DNA of 6,399 nt, taken from Eubacteriales bacterium (lineage in GTDB: Bacteria > Bacillota > Clostridia > JAQUNY01). The stretch lies in assembly GCA_028717405.1 (NCBI GenBank), contig JAQUNY010000099.1:1-6399 (forward strand), given 5' to 3'. Within the stretch, counting starts at the first letter, position 1; every line of letters begins with the position of its first letter. The notes beneath the pieces are model-generated. The model was not told the DNA's origin, did no database searches, and saw only the letters and a program-made list of their open reading frames with translations. Shown here in pieces: positions 1-5,319 of this stretch. The translations under genes were made by a program, and so were the position numbers.

Positions 1-688
1 TATTGGAAAAGGGATTGTCCCATTGATTTTTGCCCGCTCCGAAAATATCGTCCTCGTGATGGTCCACATAGCCGAATCCCGAAACCTTCACCGCATGCGA
101 GCAGGCTGACGAAATAAGCATTGCCGTAGAATGTGTAGGGTAATAAGACGGCGGGAACCCGGCGATCTTCTTCCAGTCTGCCCCTCCCGAATGCTGGCAG
201 TTGCTGTAAAGGAACCTCATATCATGGTAATATTGAGACTCCCCGTAAACGAAATCACCCATTTCACCGCTTTTCATCTTCCTGCGGCAGAATATCGTAC
301 AAGGCCTGTAGTATCCAGTCTCTCCCATTGAGAATGTCAAGCCGGTTTCCCTGACAAGATCAACGATTTGAAGCACTTCTTCAACTGAAAAAGCAATCGG
401 CACAACTGTATATACGTTTTTGCCGGCTTTAAGGGCGGCAATTATCATAGGCCCATGCAGGTGGCGCTGAACGAATATGGCGACCGAATTCACTTCTTTG
501 CTTTTCAGCGTATCCTCAAAGCTGTCAAATATCCTTGTGATCCCGAATTTTGCCGCCGTCTGCTCCCGCCTTTCCCTGACAAGGTCGGTAACGGATACCC
601 ATTCAACGTATGGATGCGCCTTGAACAGCGGTATAAAATTCTGAGCGAAATTCCCGCAGCCTATGAATCCCAGCCTGATCTTATTCAT
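1..688 (-). CDS. Gfo/Idh/MocA-family NAD(P)-dependent oxidoreductase (3' end beyond window)
   Basis: A continuous reading frame runs from ATG at 688 off the left edge (229 codons seen; the family is usually 330-400 residues). The N-terminus is a Rossmann fold with GFIGCGNFA at residues 7-15 and an acidic end of beta-2 (VTDL, 33-36). It continues with HLHGPMIIAALKAGKNVY (76-93), MGETGYYRP (121-129) and PTHSTAM (184-190), which mark the Gfo/Idh/MocA family of cytoplasmic enzymes acting on sugars, inositols or glycosides. Where the family has the Glu-Lys-Pro motif, this protein reads VVP (95-97), so the usual catalytic lysine is missing; from memory, a clostridial subgroup carries a similar VP motif. 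The start is supported by AGGAGGG at 696-702. It follows the GNAT gene by 32 bp and is probably co-transcribed with it. The family is secure; the substrate is unknown. Confidence 0.93.
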   Translation of the reverse strand, partial: MNKIRLGFIGCGNFAQNFIPLFKAHPYVEWVSVTDLVRERREQTAAKFGITRIFDSFEDTLKSKEVNSVAIFVQRHLHGPMIIAALKAGKNVYTVVPIAFSVEEVLQIVDLVRETGLTFSMGETGYYRPCTIFCRRKMKSGEMGDFVYGESQYYHDMRFLYSNCQHSGGADWKKIAGFPPSYYPTHSTAMLISSACSHAVKVSGFGYVDHHEDDIFGAGKNQWDNPFSN

Positions 689-695
689 CCCTGAT

Positions 696-702
696 CCCTC
701 CT
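696..702 (-). promoter_or_regulatory. Ribosome binding site of the Gfo/Idh gene
   Basis: On the minus strand AGGAGGG lies 7 nt before the ATG at 688. It fixes the start of the oxidoreductase. This is just beyond the point where the decayed second copy (4612) stops matching, so the second copy has lost it. Confidence 0.8.
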
Positions 703-720
703 GTTTTCTGTCTCATAAAG

Positions 721-1383
721 CTAAAGCTTATATCTCCCGTCTTCTGTTTCTGCAAAAGGATCAAATACCGCCTTTGACAAGAGCGGCGTATCTGCCAGGT
801 CTGCCCGGCCGATTGCAGCGAATACATCCCTCCATCTGCTTTCCTGGCTTTCGTCTATGAGAATGGGCTCATATCCAAGCCTGAGATATGTCTTGACTGC
901 AGGCAGCCTGAAATCGTCTGTCCTTAATACCGATCTTATCCTGCCTTCTTCGCGCATCCTGTAAAGTGCCGCCAGGCTGATCCAATAGCCAAGGCCATGC
1001 CCCGCGTGCGACTTCAGGATACCTACCATATGGAGTGAGCCGGTTATAGTTCCGATCTCATCACGATGCCAGGCAGAGGCTGTTGCCACCACCTCGTCGC
1101 CATAACAAAGGAAAAATACCCGTTCGGGCATGAAAGCCTTATTCTTAAGCATAAATTCCTCAAAATCATATTTTTTCCCGAAGGACTCCAATATTATATT
1201 TTCCCAGGCTTTGCCATCCCCCTCTTTGTAGCTTCGTACTGAATATCCCTCAGGAAGAACGATTGGAGGCAATTGCCTGATGTCCCGCTTTACCATCATT
1301 AGTTGCTGCCTCGGCGGCTGCTGCACAGGCTGTTGTGCATCCATATTCTTTTTGTTATCCGTATTATCAGTTTGTTTTTTCAT
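721..1383 (-). CDS. GNAT-family N-acetyltransferase
   Basis: This 220-residue protein should transfer an acetyl group from acetyl-CoA to an unidentified small molecule or amine. The GNAT fold is visible from about residue 47 (YSVRSYKEGDGKAWENII) through VFFLCYGDEVVATASAW (89-105), the acetyl-CoA loop AGHGLG (127-132) and motif B around KTYLRLGYEPI (164-174). The loop has alanine where the family consensus R/Q-x-x-G-x-G has a basic or polar residue. The first 28 residues are hydrophilic and Gln/Pro-rich (MDAQQPVQQPPRQQ). Family similarity begins near Met29/Met30 (1299/1296), so translation may start there; a GAGG lies 9 nt before Met29. The upstream ATG at 1383 has GGGGAAGG 5 nt before it. It is first in a unit with the oxidoreductase. 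A copy of its 3' end, about 90% identical, lies at 4612-4839. Confidence 0.88.
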   Translation of the reverse strand: MKKQTDNTDNKKNMDAQQPVQQPPRQQLMMVKRDIRQLPPIVLPEGYSVRSYKEGDGKAWENIILESFGKKYDFEEFMLKNKAFMPERVFFLCYGDEVVATASAWHRDEIGTITGSLHMVGILKSHAGHGLGYWISLAALYRMREEGRIRSVLRTDDFRLPAVKTYLRLGYEPILIDESQESRWRDVFAAIGRADLADTPLLSKAVFDPFAETEDGRYKL

Positions 1384-1779
1384 GGCTGCCTTCCCCTTAA
1401 TGTTAATCGTCGTCTATGTATGTTTACATGGATTTCCTATCGACATTCAATACTTTACTTGTTAAACTTTCAATGCTCTCTCTGCATTAATACATAATAC
1501 GTCCATTCTGTCTATTCCAATTTTATATTATTCTTATCTTTCGCTCAAATCTCCAGATTATTATATTTTGCTTGTTTTAATCACTTTTGTATTCAATTTT
1601 GCTCGTTTTTGTTGTTTCCTCATGAATTATATGACGGTTATGTTGGTTTGTCAAGAAATTGGTTGCATTTTTAAGTACCGCTCATTTTTTAACATATTAT
1701 TAACATTTTCATACTATAATGATAATATATTTTTATAAGACATGTTTTTACAGAACAGAAGGGAACCTGAAGCTTAGAT
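1384..1779. promoter_or_regulatory. Divergent intergenic control region between GNAT and DeoR genes
   Basis: About 395 bp, strongly AT-rich, with no supported gene. It must hold the promoters of both the leftward GNAT-oxidoreductase unit and the rightward DeoR gene. Visible structure: an inverted repeat ATGTA-TGTT-TACAT at 1416-1429, about 33 bp before the GNAT start; two similar sequences 31 bp apart, ATTTTGCTTGTTTT (1565-1578) and ATTTTGCTCGTTTT (1596-1609); and TCGCTCA at 1541-1547 with CCGCTCA at 1678-1684. On the other strand these last two read TGAGCGA and TGAGCGG, the same box repeated upstream of the ATPase. The repeats are plausible operators for the adjacent DeoR-family protein; this is inference. 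Confidence 0.5.
1715..1720 (+). promoter_or_regulatory. Candidate -10 box of the DeoR gene
   Basis: A perfect TATAAT lies 59 bp before the DeoR start codon. No good -35 hexamer is seen at 17 bp (ACATAT at 1692-1697). An alternative is TTAACA (1700-1705) with TAATAT (1723-1728) at 17-bp spacing. In DNA this AT-rich either could be chance. Confidence 0.4.
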
Positions 1780-2604
1780 ATGAAAAAAATAGAGGAAAGA
1801 AAAAATCTGCTTTTGCAAACACTTTCTTCCAAGGGAAGAATGGATATTAAGGAAGCGACAGATTTACTCAATATTTCGGAAGCTACCGCAAGAAGGCTTT
1901 TCACACAACTGCAGAAAGAAGATAAGGTGCTTCGCACTCACGGCGGGGTACAGATAATACATAGCTATGATTCCCCGAATGATAAGTTCAGATATTCATT
2001 TGATGACTCCAGGAATGTTATGAGTGAAGAAAAGGAATCTATAGGGACTTCCGCATCCACTCTGATTGACAGCAACGACACGGTTTTTCTCGAATCAGGC
2101 ACAACAGTGCTGAGATTATGCACCAGGCTGGCCGACAGGATACGCCAGGGTGCTGTAAAAAATATTACTGTTTTCACAAATTCGCTGGCAAATCTGCAAG
2201 CTCTTGATTCTGTCTGCAAGGTTATTCTGATAGGCGGCGAATACCGCAGAGAACGCCAGGATTTTGCTGGATTCGTGAGCAGTAAGATCATAAAAAATTT
2301 CAGGTTTACTCAATGCTTCCTCGGCGCCGACGGTGTAGACATGAACGAAGGTTTTATGGCAACCGACATCGATACCGCCCAAATTGACGAACTTATCATT
2401 TCACGCTCAGAGAAGGCAACCATTTTGCTTGATTCGGCGAAATTCAACAGGCGCTCACTTATAACCTTCGCAACGTTCAATGACATCTGCTGCATGGTGA
2501 CTGACAGAAATGCCGACGAAAAAATTATAAGGAACATGGAATCAAAAGACATAAAAGTGATTCGCCCTGACTCCGTTAACAGTATTCCAGCTTTACTTCG
2601 ATAA
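1780..2604 (+). CDS. DeoR/GlpR-family transcriptional regulator
   Basis: A 274-residue protein of normal family length, expected to bind operator DNA and release it on binding a phosphorylated sugar. Residues 6-57 form the winged helix-turn-helix; the recognition helix ISEATARRLFTQL (32-44) is followed by the wing VLRTHGG (50-56). The family usually reads RRDL in the recognition helix; here it is RRLF, so the operator may differ. The sensor domain covers about 84-236: ESGTTV (105-110), FTNSLANLQAL (132-142), IGGEYR (151-156), GADGVD (182-187) and DSAKFNR (218-224). An in-frame TGA at 1768 leaves ATG 1780 as the only start. The AAGGGAA Shine-Dalgarno (1759-1765) is 14 nt away, longer than usual. 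Its stop codon is the first triplet of the 29-bp repeat found again at 4836. Confidence 0.95.
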   Translation: MKKIEERKNLLLQTLSSKGRMDIKEATDLLNISEATARRLFTQLQKEDKVLRTHGGVQIIHSYDSPNDKFRYSFDDSRNVMSEEKESIGTSASTLIDSNDTVFLESGTTVLRLCTRLADRIRQGAVKNITVFTNSLANLQALDSVCKVILIGGEYRRERQDFAGFVSSKIIKNFRFTQCFLGADGVDMNEGFMATDIDTAQIDELIISRSEKATILLDSAKFNRRSLITFATFNDICCMVTDRNADEKIIRNMESKDIKVIRPDSVNSIPALLR

Positions 2605-2630
2605 TTCAATATTTTAAATGAACTTTTTCC
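2602..2630 (+). repeat. 29-bp direct repeat, copy 1 (DeoR stop / gene X 3' end)
   Basis: These 29 bases, beginning TAATTCAATATT and ending AACTTTTTCC, recur without a mismatch at 4836-4864 in the same orientation. The block starts with the DeoR stop codon and covers the last seven codons and stop of gene X on the minus strand. It therefore looks like ordinary coding DNA that was duplicated, not a mobile-element end. Confidence 0.9.
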
Positions 2631-2728
2631 CGGTCGTGATGTGACATTCCCCATACTTCGACCACATACTGCCCAAGTGACAGTTCATCTGCGCTTCTAT
2701 TTCCCGAAGCAGAATGCACCAGTCTGTC
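2606..2728 (-). pseudogene. C-terminal remnant of gene X, copy 1
   Basis: On the minus strand 40 codons read DRLVHSASGNRSADELSLGQ (first twenty) and then continue through YVVEVWGMSHHDREKVHLKY to TGA at 2606-2608. The codons look like real coding sequence and the frame ends 1 bp from the stop of the convergent DeoR gene, as expected for a natural gene end. No start codon is present: the upstream part is missing, and the ATPase gene stops at 2750, in the same frame, 21 bp before this piece begins. The last 25 bp recur at 4840-4864 beside the N-terminal part of another minus-strand gene (4835-5224), so I infer that both pieces belong to one gene family, X. The function of this piece is not recognisable. 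Confidence 0.55.
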
Positions 2729-2749
2729 ATAAGTGCATGAGAATAGCTG

Positions 2750-4084
2750 TTATTTCTTCTTCAAATACTGTTTTAGTAAAAAGGTACAAAAATAGGGAAA
2801 AGTATATATCCCATCGTTGTAGCCTATATTACCTCCGGTAAGCTTTATCCCGTAATGTATATCCGGATATTTCTCACTGCTGATAAGTGTCCTGAGGGAT
2901 TTTGTCTTATTGTTTTTCGCTTTGACTTCTATGGGGATCAATTCTGATCCAGTCCTGACAAAGAAGTCCTCCTCCAGGGTTGAATCTTCGCGTTTATAAT
3001 AATAAAGGCCATAGCCGCTTTTTTTAAGTGCTTCACTCACAATATTCTCGTAAAGTGCCCCCTTGTATACACCAAGATTTTTGTTTGCTCTAAGGTCATC
3101 TTGTGCCTCTTCATCAAGCATCCCAACCAGAAGTCCGCTGTCGGCAAAGTATATTTTATACTTTGTTTCATCATAGTTACCTTTAAGGGGCAGTTCAGGA
3201 TATTTCATACAATAACAGATGTTTATCATGCCGGCATCATTGAGCCATTCAATACAACCGCGATAATCCCTGAAACGGGCGCCTGACGCAACTTTTGAAA
3301 TCTGAAATTTCTTATTGTCTTTTGCCAGCTGCAGCGGAATTTGGTTGAATACATTGAGGATCCGTGCCTGATCCATGCCTTCGGCATATTTTCGAATATC
3401 TTCTTTATAGTCAATAATCAACTGACGCTGGGTATCCAGAGACCCCTCAAATGTGCCTTTTGCGATATATTCCCGCACAACTGCCGGCATACCACCTAAA
3501 ATGCAGTAGTCCAGGAAGAGAGAACTGCAGACCGTCAATTCCACCTCATTCAACGGGGTTGTTGTATTCATATGTTCAAGCAAATCAAAGATAAAAACAT
3601 TATCATACCCCTTTGCTCTGAGAAATTCCTCAAAGTCAAGAGAATACATTTCGTAGTCCTTCTTATAACCAACGCTGTTACTCTCAATTTTCTTATAACT
3701 GATACCGAGCATGGAACCGCTGCAAATAACATCATACCGGCCATCAATCAAAAAAAATTTTAAAGCGGTTGAGATATCTGGAAATTCCTGCAACTCATCA
3801 AAAAAGATAAGAGTCTTATTTTCAATAAACCGCTTTGATGGATCAAGACGAGAGATGTTTCTTACTATATCCTCTGTTTTATACCCATCTGCTGTAATCA
3901 ACTTATACTTCTGCTCTTCTACAAAATTGATTTCAATTACACTATCATAGTTCTTTTTACCAAACCGCCGCACTGACTCAGTCTTCCCAACCTGCCGGGG
4001 GCCTTTTATAATCAGCGGTTTACGCTCTGGATCATTTTTCCACTCTGACAGGAAATCATCAATTTTTCGCTTCAAATAAAGCAT
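2750..4084 (-). CDS. AAA_14 / DUF4143 family ATPase with PD-(D/E)xK-like C-terminus
   Basis: An intact 444-residue protein, normal for this family of stand-alone ATPases of unknown role. The AAA_14 domain holds Walker A GPRQVGKT (28-35), Walker B LIFFDELQEF (92-101, D96/E97) and the sensor stretch CSGSMLG (121-127). The DUF4143 part begins near DYCILGGMP (192-200). The C-terminus has GALYENIVSEAL (342-353), EEDFFVR (371-377) and ELIPIEVKAK (381-390), a layout like a restriction-endonuclease-type fold; E386 and K388 could be active-site residues. ATG 4084 is supported by GGAGAA (4091-4096). It has its own promoter (4149-4177) and a small leader ORF overlapping its start. It lies between two copies of a sugar-gene block and looks unrelated to them. 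No partner toxin or nuclease gene is visible. Confidence 0.93.
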   Translation of the reverse strand: MLYLKRKIDDFLSEWKNDPERKPLIIKGPRQVGKTESVRRFGKKNYDSVIEINFVEEQKYKLITADGYKTEDIVRNISRLDPSKRFIENKTLIFFDELQEFPDISTALKFFLIDGRYDVICSGSMLGISYKKIESNSVGYKKDYEMYSLDFEEFLRAKGYDNVFIFDLLEHMNTTTPLNEVELTVCSSLFLDYCILGGMPAVVREYIAKGTFEGSLDTQRQLIIDYKEDIRKYAEGMDQARILNVFNQIPLQLAKDNKKFQISKVASGARFRDYRGCIEWLNDAGMINICYCMKYPELPLKGNYDETKYKIYFADSGLLVGMLDEEAQDDLRANKNLGVYKGALYENIVSEALKKSGYGLYYYKREDSTLEEDFFVRTGSELIPIEVKAKNNKTKSLRTLISSEKYPDIHYGIKLTGGNIGYNDGIYTFPYFCTFLLKQYLKKK

Positions 4085-4124
4085 AATATGTTCTCCGATT
4101 TCCGCTTCAAATGAAGCATAATAT
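4068..4124 (-). repeat. Tandem duplication of the ATPase start region (2 x 22 bp, 35-bp period)
   Basis: Positions 4068-4089 and 4103-4124 match in 21 of 22 bases (CGCTTCAAAT-A/G-AAGC and onward) and are 35 bp apart. Each holds an ATG followed by Leu-His/Tyr-Leu-Lys-Arg-Lys codons on the minus strand. The upstream copy also contains the 6-bp inverted arms GCTTCA/TGAAGC around AA. The 35-bp offset puts the two ATGs in different frames. Confidence 0.85.
4072..4119 (-). CDS. 15-residue leader ORF overlapping the ATPase start
   Basis: On the minus strand ATG 4119 opens MLHLKRKSENILCFI and stops at TGA 4072-4074, inside the ATPase gene and out of its frame. AAGGGA (4125-4130) lies 5 nt before the ATG, a good ribosome binding site. 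The promoter at 4149-4177 would put both on the same RNA, with the leader first. The peptide's start mimics the ATPase's own start (MLYLKRKIDD) because the region is a tandem duplication. It may be translated and affect ATPase initiation by coupling or competition, or it may be a duplication by-product. Confidence 0.35.
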   Translation of the reverse strand: MLHLKRKSENILCFI

Positions 4125-4148
4125 TCCCTTCAACCGCTTGTTGTTTTT

Positions 4149-4177
4149 ATTATACTTCGGGAGTACTGAAAAATCAA
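4149..4177 (-). promoter_or_regulatory. Probable sigma-A-type promoter of the ATPase transcript
   Basis: On the minus strand TTGATT (4172-4177) is followed after exactly 17 bp by TATAAT (4149-4154), a close match to the vegetative consensus. Transcription should begin near 4142, about 23 nt before the leader ORF and about 58 nt before the ATPase start. Confidence 0.7.
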
Positions 4178-4186
4178 CTCAGTTAC

Positions 4187-4282
4187 AATAAAATGAGCGA
4201 ATATTTTATATATTAACACAAAACATGAGTGATATTTTATATAAATTTCTCAAATTCTGAGTGAATGTTGACTTAATTAGTA
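4187..4282. repeat. Three 32-bp units each with a TGAGYGA box, upstream of the ATPase promoter
   Basis: TGAGCGA (4194-4200), TGAGTGA (4226-4232) and TGAGTGA (4258-4264) stand exactly 32 bp apart, about three DNA turns, so all lie on one face of the helix. The first two units share more (ATGAG-Y-GA, then ATATTTTATATA with a 1-bp shift); the third keeps mainly the box and the leading CAAA. They start about 10 bp upstream of the -35 box, where an activator or repressor would sit. The same box occurs before the DeoR gene (1541-1547), so a DeoR operator is one possibility. Confidence 0.5.
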
Positions 4283-4297
4283 TCAAAATCCTGTATA

Positions 4298-4328
4298 GCA
4301 AGGGAGTGCAGATGAACCTTCCCCTTGC
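4298..4328 (-). repeat. REP-like hairpin with 7-bp arms
   Basis: GCAAGGG (4298-4304) and CCCTTGC (4322-4328) are perfect inverted arms around a 17-nt loop. On the minus strand the sequence is GCAAGGGGAAGGTTC and onward. It resembles the widespread CAAGGGGACGGTTC type of repetitive extragenic palindrome that I associate with REP-associated tyrosine transposases; that link is from memory. It lies downstream of the Gfo/Idh remnant. There is no following T-run, so it is not a typical terminator. Confidence 0.45.
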
Positions 4329-4361
4329 ATCCCCTTGTTTGTTCCCTTGTTTCTTCTCTTG
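4322..4361 (+). repeat. Four short CCCTTG-type tandem units
   Basis: CCCTTG occurs at 4322-4327, 4332-4337 and 4344-4349, with CTCTTG at 4356-4361. The spacings are 10, 12 and 12 bp, and the units are joined by T-rich linkers. The first unit is the right arm of the hairpin at 4298-4328. The array abuts the stop codon of the Gfo/Idh remnant at 4362. Its function is unknown. Confidence 0.5.
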
Positions 4362-4612
4362 TCACAGTTCCGCGTCCAGGACTTCCCACCCTGCAGGCGG
4401 CTCGCCGCAGTCAGGTACAGCCATGGGTTCGCCGTCACGCAGCGCCGACTGGTATGCGACAAGTCCCGGAAGGTTGAACCTTGCCGCCGCCCATATTTTT
4501 GTCGGAGAGAGCTTTCCCGTATATGCGGCTTTGCAGAAGTCGTCGGCCATGAATTTGTGCGTGCCTCCATGCCCGTGGTCAGAGAAAGCGTCGAATTCAG
4601 CCGGCAGCTTCC
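4362..4612 (-). pseudogene. C-terminal remnant of a second Gfo/Idh/MocA oxidoreductase
   Basis: The frame ending at TGA 4362-4364 encodes about 80 residues beginning KLPAEFDAFSDHGHGGTHKF, followed by MADDFCKAAYTGKLSPTKIW, AAARFNLPGLVAYQSALRDG and PDCGEPP. The HGGTHKFMADDF segment and the AARFNLPGLVAYQSAL stretch are typical of the C-terminus of the same Gfo/Idh subgroup as the gene at 1-688. The N-terminal Rossmann domain and the ribosome binding site are absent. The piece is joined near 4612 directly to the sequence that normally follows the GNAT stop. An open frame extends upstream to 4676, but its first residues are out-of-frame GNAT sequence. I judge it a deletion remnant, not a working gene. 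The C-terminus of the intact copy lies outside the window, so the two cannot be compared here. Confidence 0.8.
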
Positions 4613-4839
4613 TTGTCTTCTGTCTCATAAAGCTAAAGCTTATTTCTCCCGTCTTCTGTTTCTGCAAAAGGATCAAATACCGCCTTTGACAAGAGCAGGG
4701 TATCTACCAGGTCTGCCCGGCCGATTGCAGTGAATACATCTTTCCATCTGCTTTCCTGGCTTTCGTCCGCAAGGATAGGCTCATATCCAACCTGAGATAT
4801 GTCTTGACAGCCGCAAGCCTGAAATCATCTGTCCTTAAT
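4612..4839 (-). pseudogene. 3' remnant of a second GNAT gene, frameshifted
   Basis: This stretch aligns end to end with 701-928, the last third of the intact GNAT gene plus 20 bp after its stop, at roughly 90% identity by hand alignment. The end of the protein is recognisable (LLSKAVFDPFAETEDGRNKL, stop at 4633-4635; intact copy ends GRYKL). A single-base loss near 4790 (ATCCAACCTG against ATCCAAGCCTG) shifts the frame. The acetyl-CoA loop and everything N-terminal are missing: similarity ends at CCTTAAT, where the sequence switches to the DeoR-stop/X-end block. It is the middle part of the collapsed second copy of the left-hand gene block. Confidence 0.9.
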
Positions 4840-5224
4840 TCAATATTTTAAATGAACTTTTTCCGTTCAGACGAATGCCAACGAACCCATATGGAATGAT
4901 GCTGCAGTCAAGAGTTAATGTATTTTCTCCGGTCCTCCCATCGGCAGTGACAATATTAGTCAGCGGCATTCTGATCCTGCCAAATCCACCGTGTCCGATT
5001 GTCTGTCCTATCCATACGCCTGTTTCAAACCCGTTGCTTTCGAAAAACCTGCTGCATTCAGAAAGCTTTAACATTTTTTTATCTGTGTTTTCTGTATCGA
5101 AAATATCCGTCGCATGCATAATGACCCTGTCTGTACGTGTCCTTCTTAATTCACGAAGCGCATATTCCCTGTCGAAATCACGCCTGTAATTAAAAATTGA
5201 TATTGGTGCTGATACCTTATACAT
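4835..5224 (-). pseudogene. N-terminal remnant of gene X, putative TIM-barrel glycosidase-like protein
   Basis: From ATG 5224 (MYKVSAPISIFN) the frame encodes about 120 native-looking residues. They include YALRELRRTRTDRVIM, MLKLSECSRFFESNGFETGV and WIGQTIGHGG. Alternating strands and helices with Asp-Arg-Val and Gly-Val-Trp-Ile-Gly strand ends recall the start of a (beta/alpha)8 glycoside-hydrolase-like barrel; this is fold-level inference and no catalytic residue is identified. The frame then runs out of register into the 29-bp repeat, adding KSSFKILN before TAA at 4835-4837. A full protein of this kind would be several times longer, so it is truncated by an internal deletion. A GTG at 5245 is possible, but AGAGG lies 10 nt before ATG 5224. 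It may still be transcribed from the promoter near 5303. The missing C-terminus is probably the type seen at 2606-2728. Confidence 0.6.
4836..4864 (+). repeat. 29-bp direct repeat, copy 2
   Basis: Identical to 2602-2630. The left edge, TAAT, is shared with the end of the GNAT similarity (CCTTAAT), which is the mark of a deletion joined at short homology. The right edge, TTTTTCC, joins the N-terminal part of gene X. In the other copy the same bases include the DeoR stop codon and the end of gene X. Confidence 0.9.
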
Positions 5225-5302
5225 AGGGATTTCATCCTCTTCCACAGATTTTATCAGGCTGCAGCCTTAGCTATCCTTCTGAACCGTTGAAACCATATTC
5301 AT

Positions 5303-5308
5303 ATTATA
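5303..5308 (-). promoter_or_regulatory. Candidate -10 box for the gene X remnant
   Basis: On the minus strand GATATAAT holds a perfect TATAAT about 79 bp before ATG 5224. The hexamer 17 bp further up (AGAAGA) is a poor -35, so an activator would be needed if this is real. Confidence 0.35.
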
Positions 5309-5319
5309 TCGCACTTCAC

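Noticed and set aside
1965..2654. Minus-strand open frames inside the DeoR gene
   Set aside because: They are antisense to a well-supported DeoR-family gene. Codon pattern and motifs lie on the plus strand.
2692..2709. Hairpin GCTTC-TATTTCCC-GAAGC as a terminator
   Set aside because: Five-base arms, a long loop and no T-run; it lies in the coding remnant of gene X.
4187..4282. A short CRISPR array
   Set aside because: Only three 32-bp units with a 7-bp common core and no distinct repeat-spacer pattern or cas genes.
4362..4676. A 104-residue open frame on the minus strand read as one protein
   Set aside because: Its first residues (MILLQKQKTGEISF) are GNAT coding sequence in the wrong frame. 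Only the part from about KLPAEF is real, as a Gfo/Idh C-terminus.
4261..4733. Two plus-strand open frames covering the remnants
   Set aside because: They are antisense to clearly recognisable Gfo/Idh and GNAT coding remnants and resemble no family.
2602..4864. The 29-bp repeats as ends or target-site duplications of a mobile element
   Set aside because: 29 bp is too long for a usual target duplication. No transposase or recombinase lies between, and the repeat is explained as DeoR-stop/X-end coding DNA present in both block copies.
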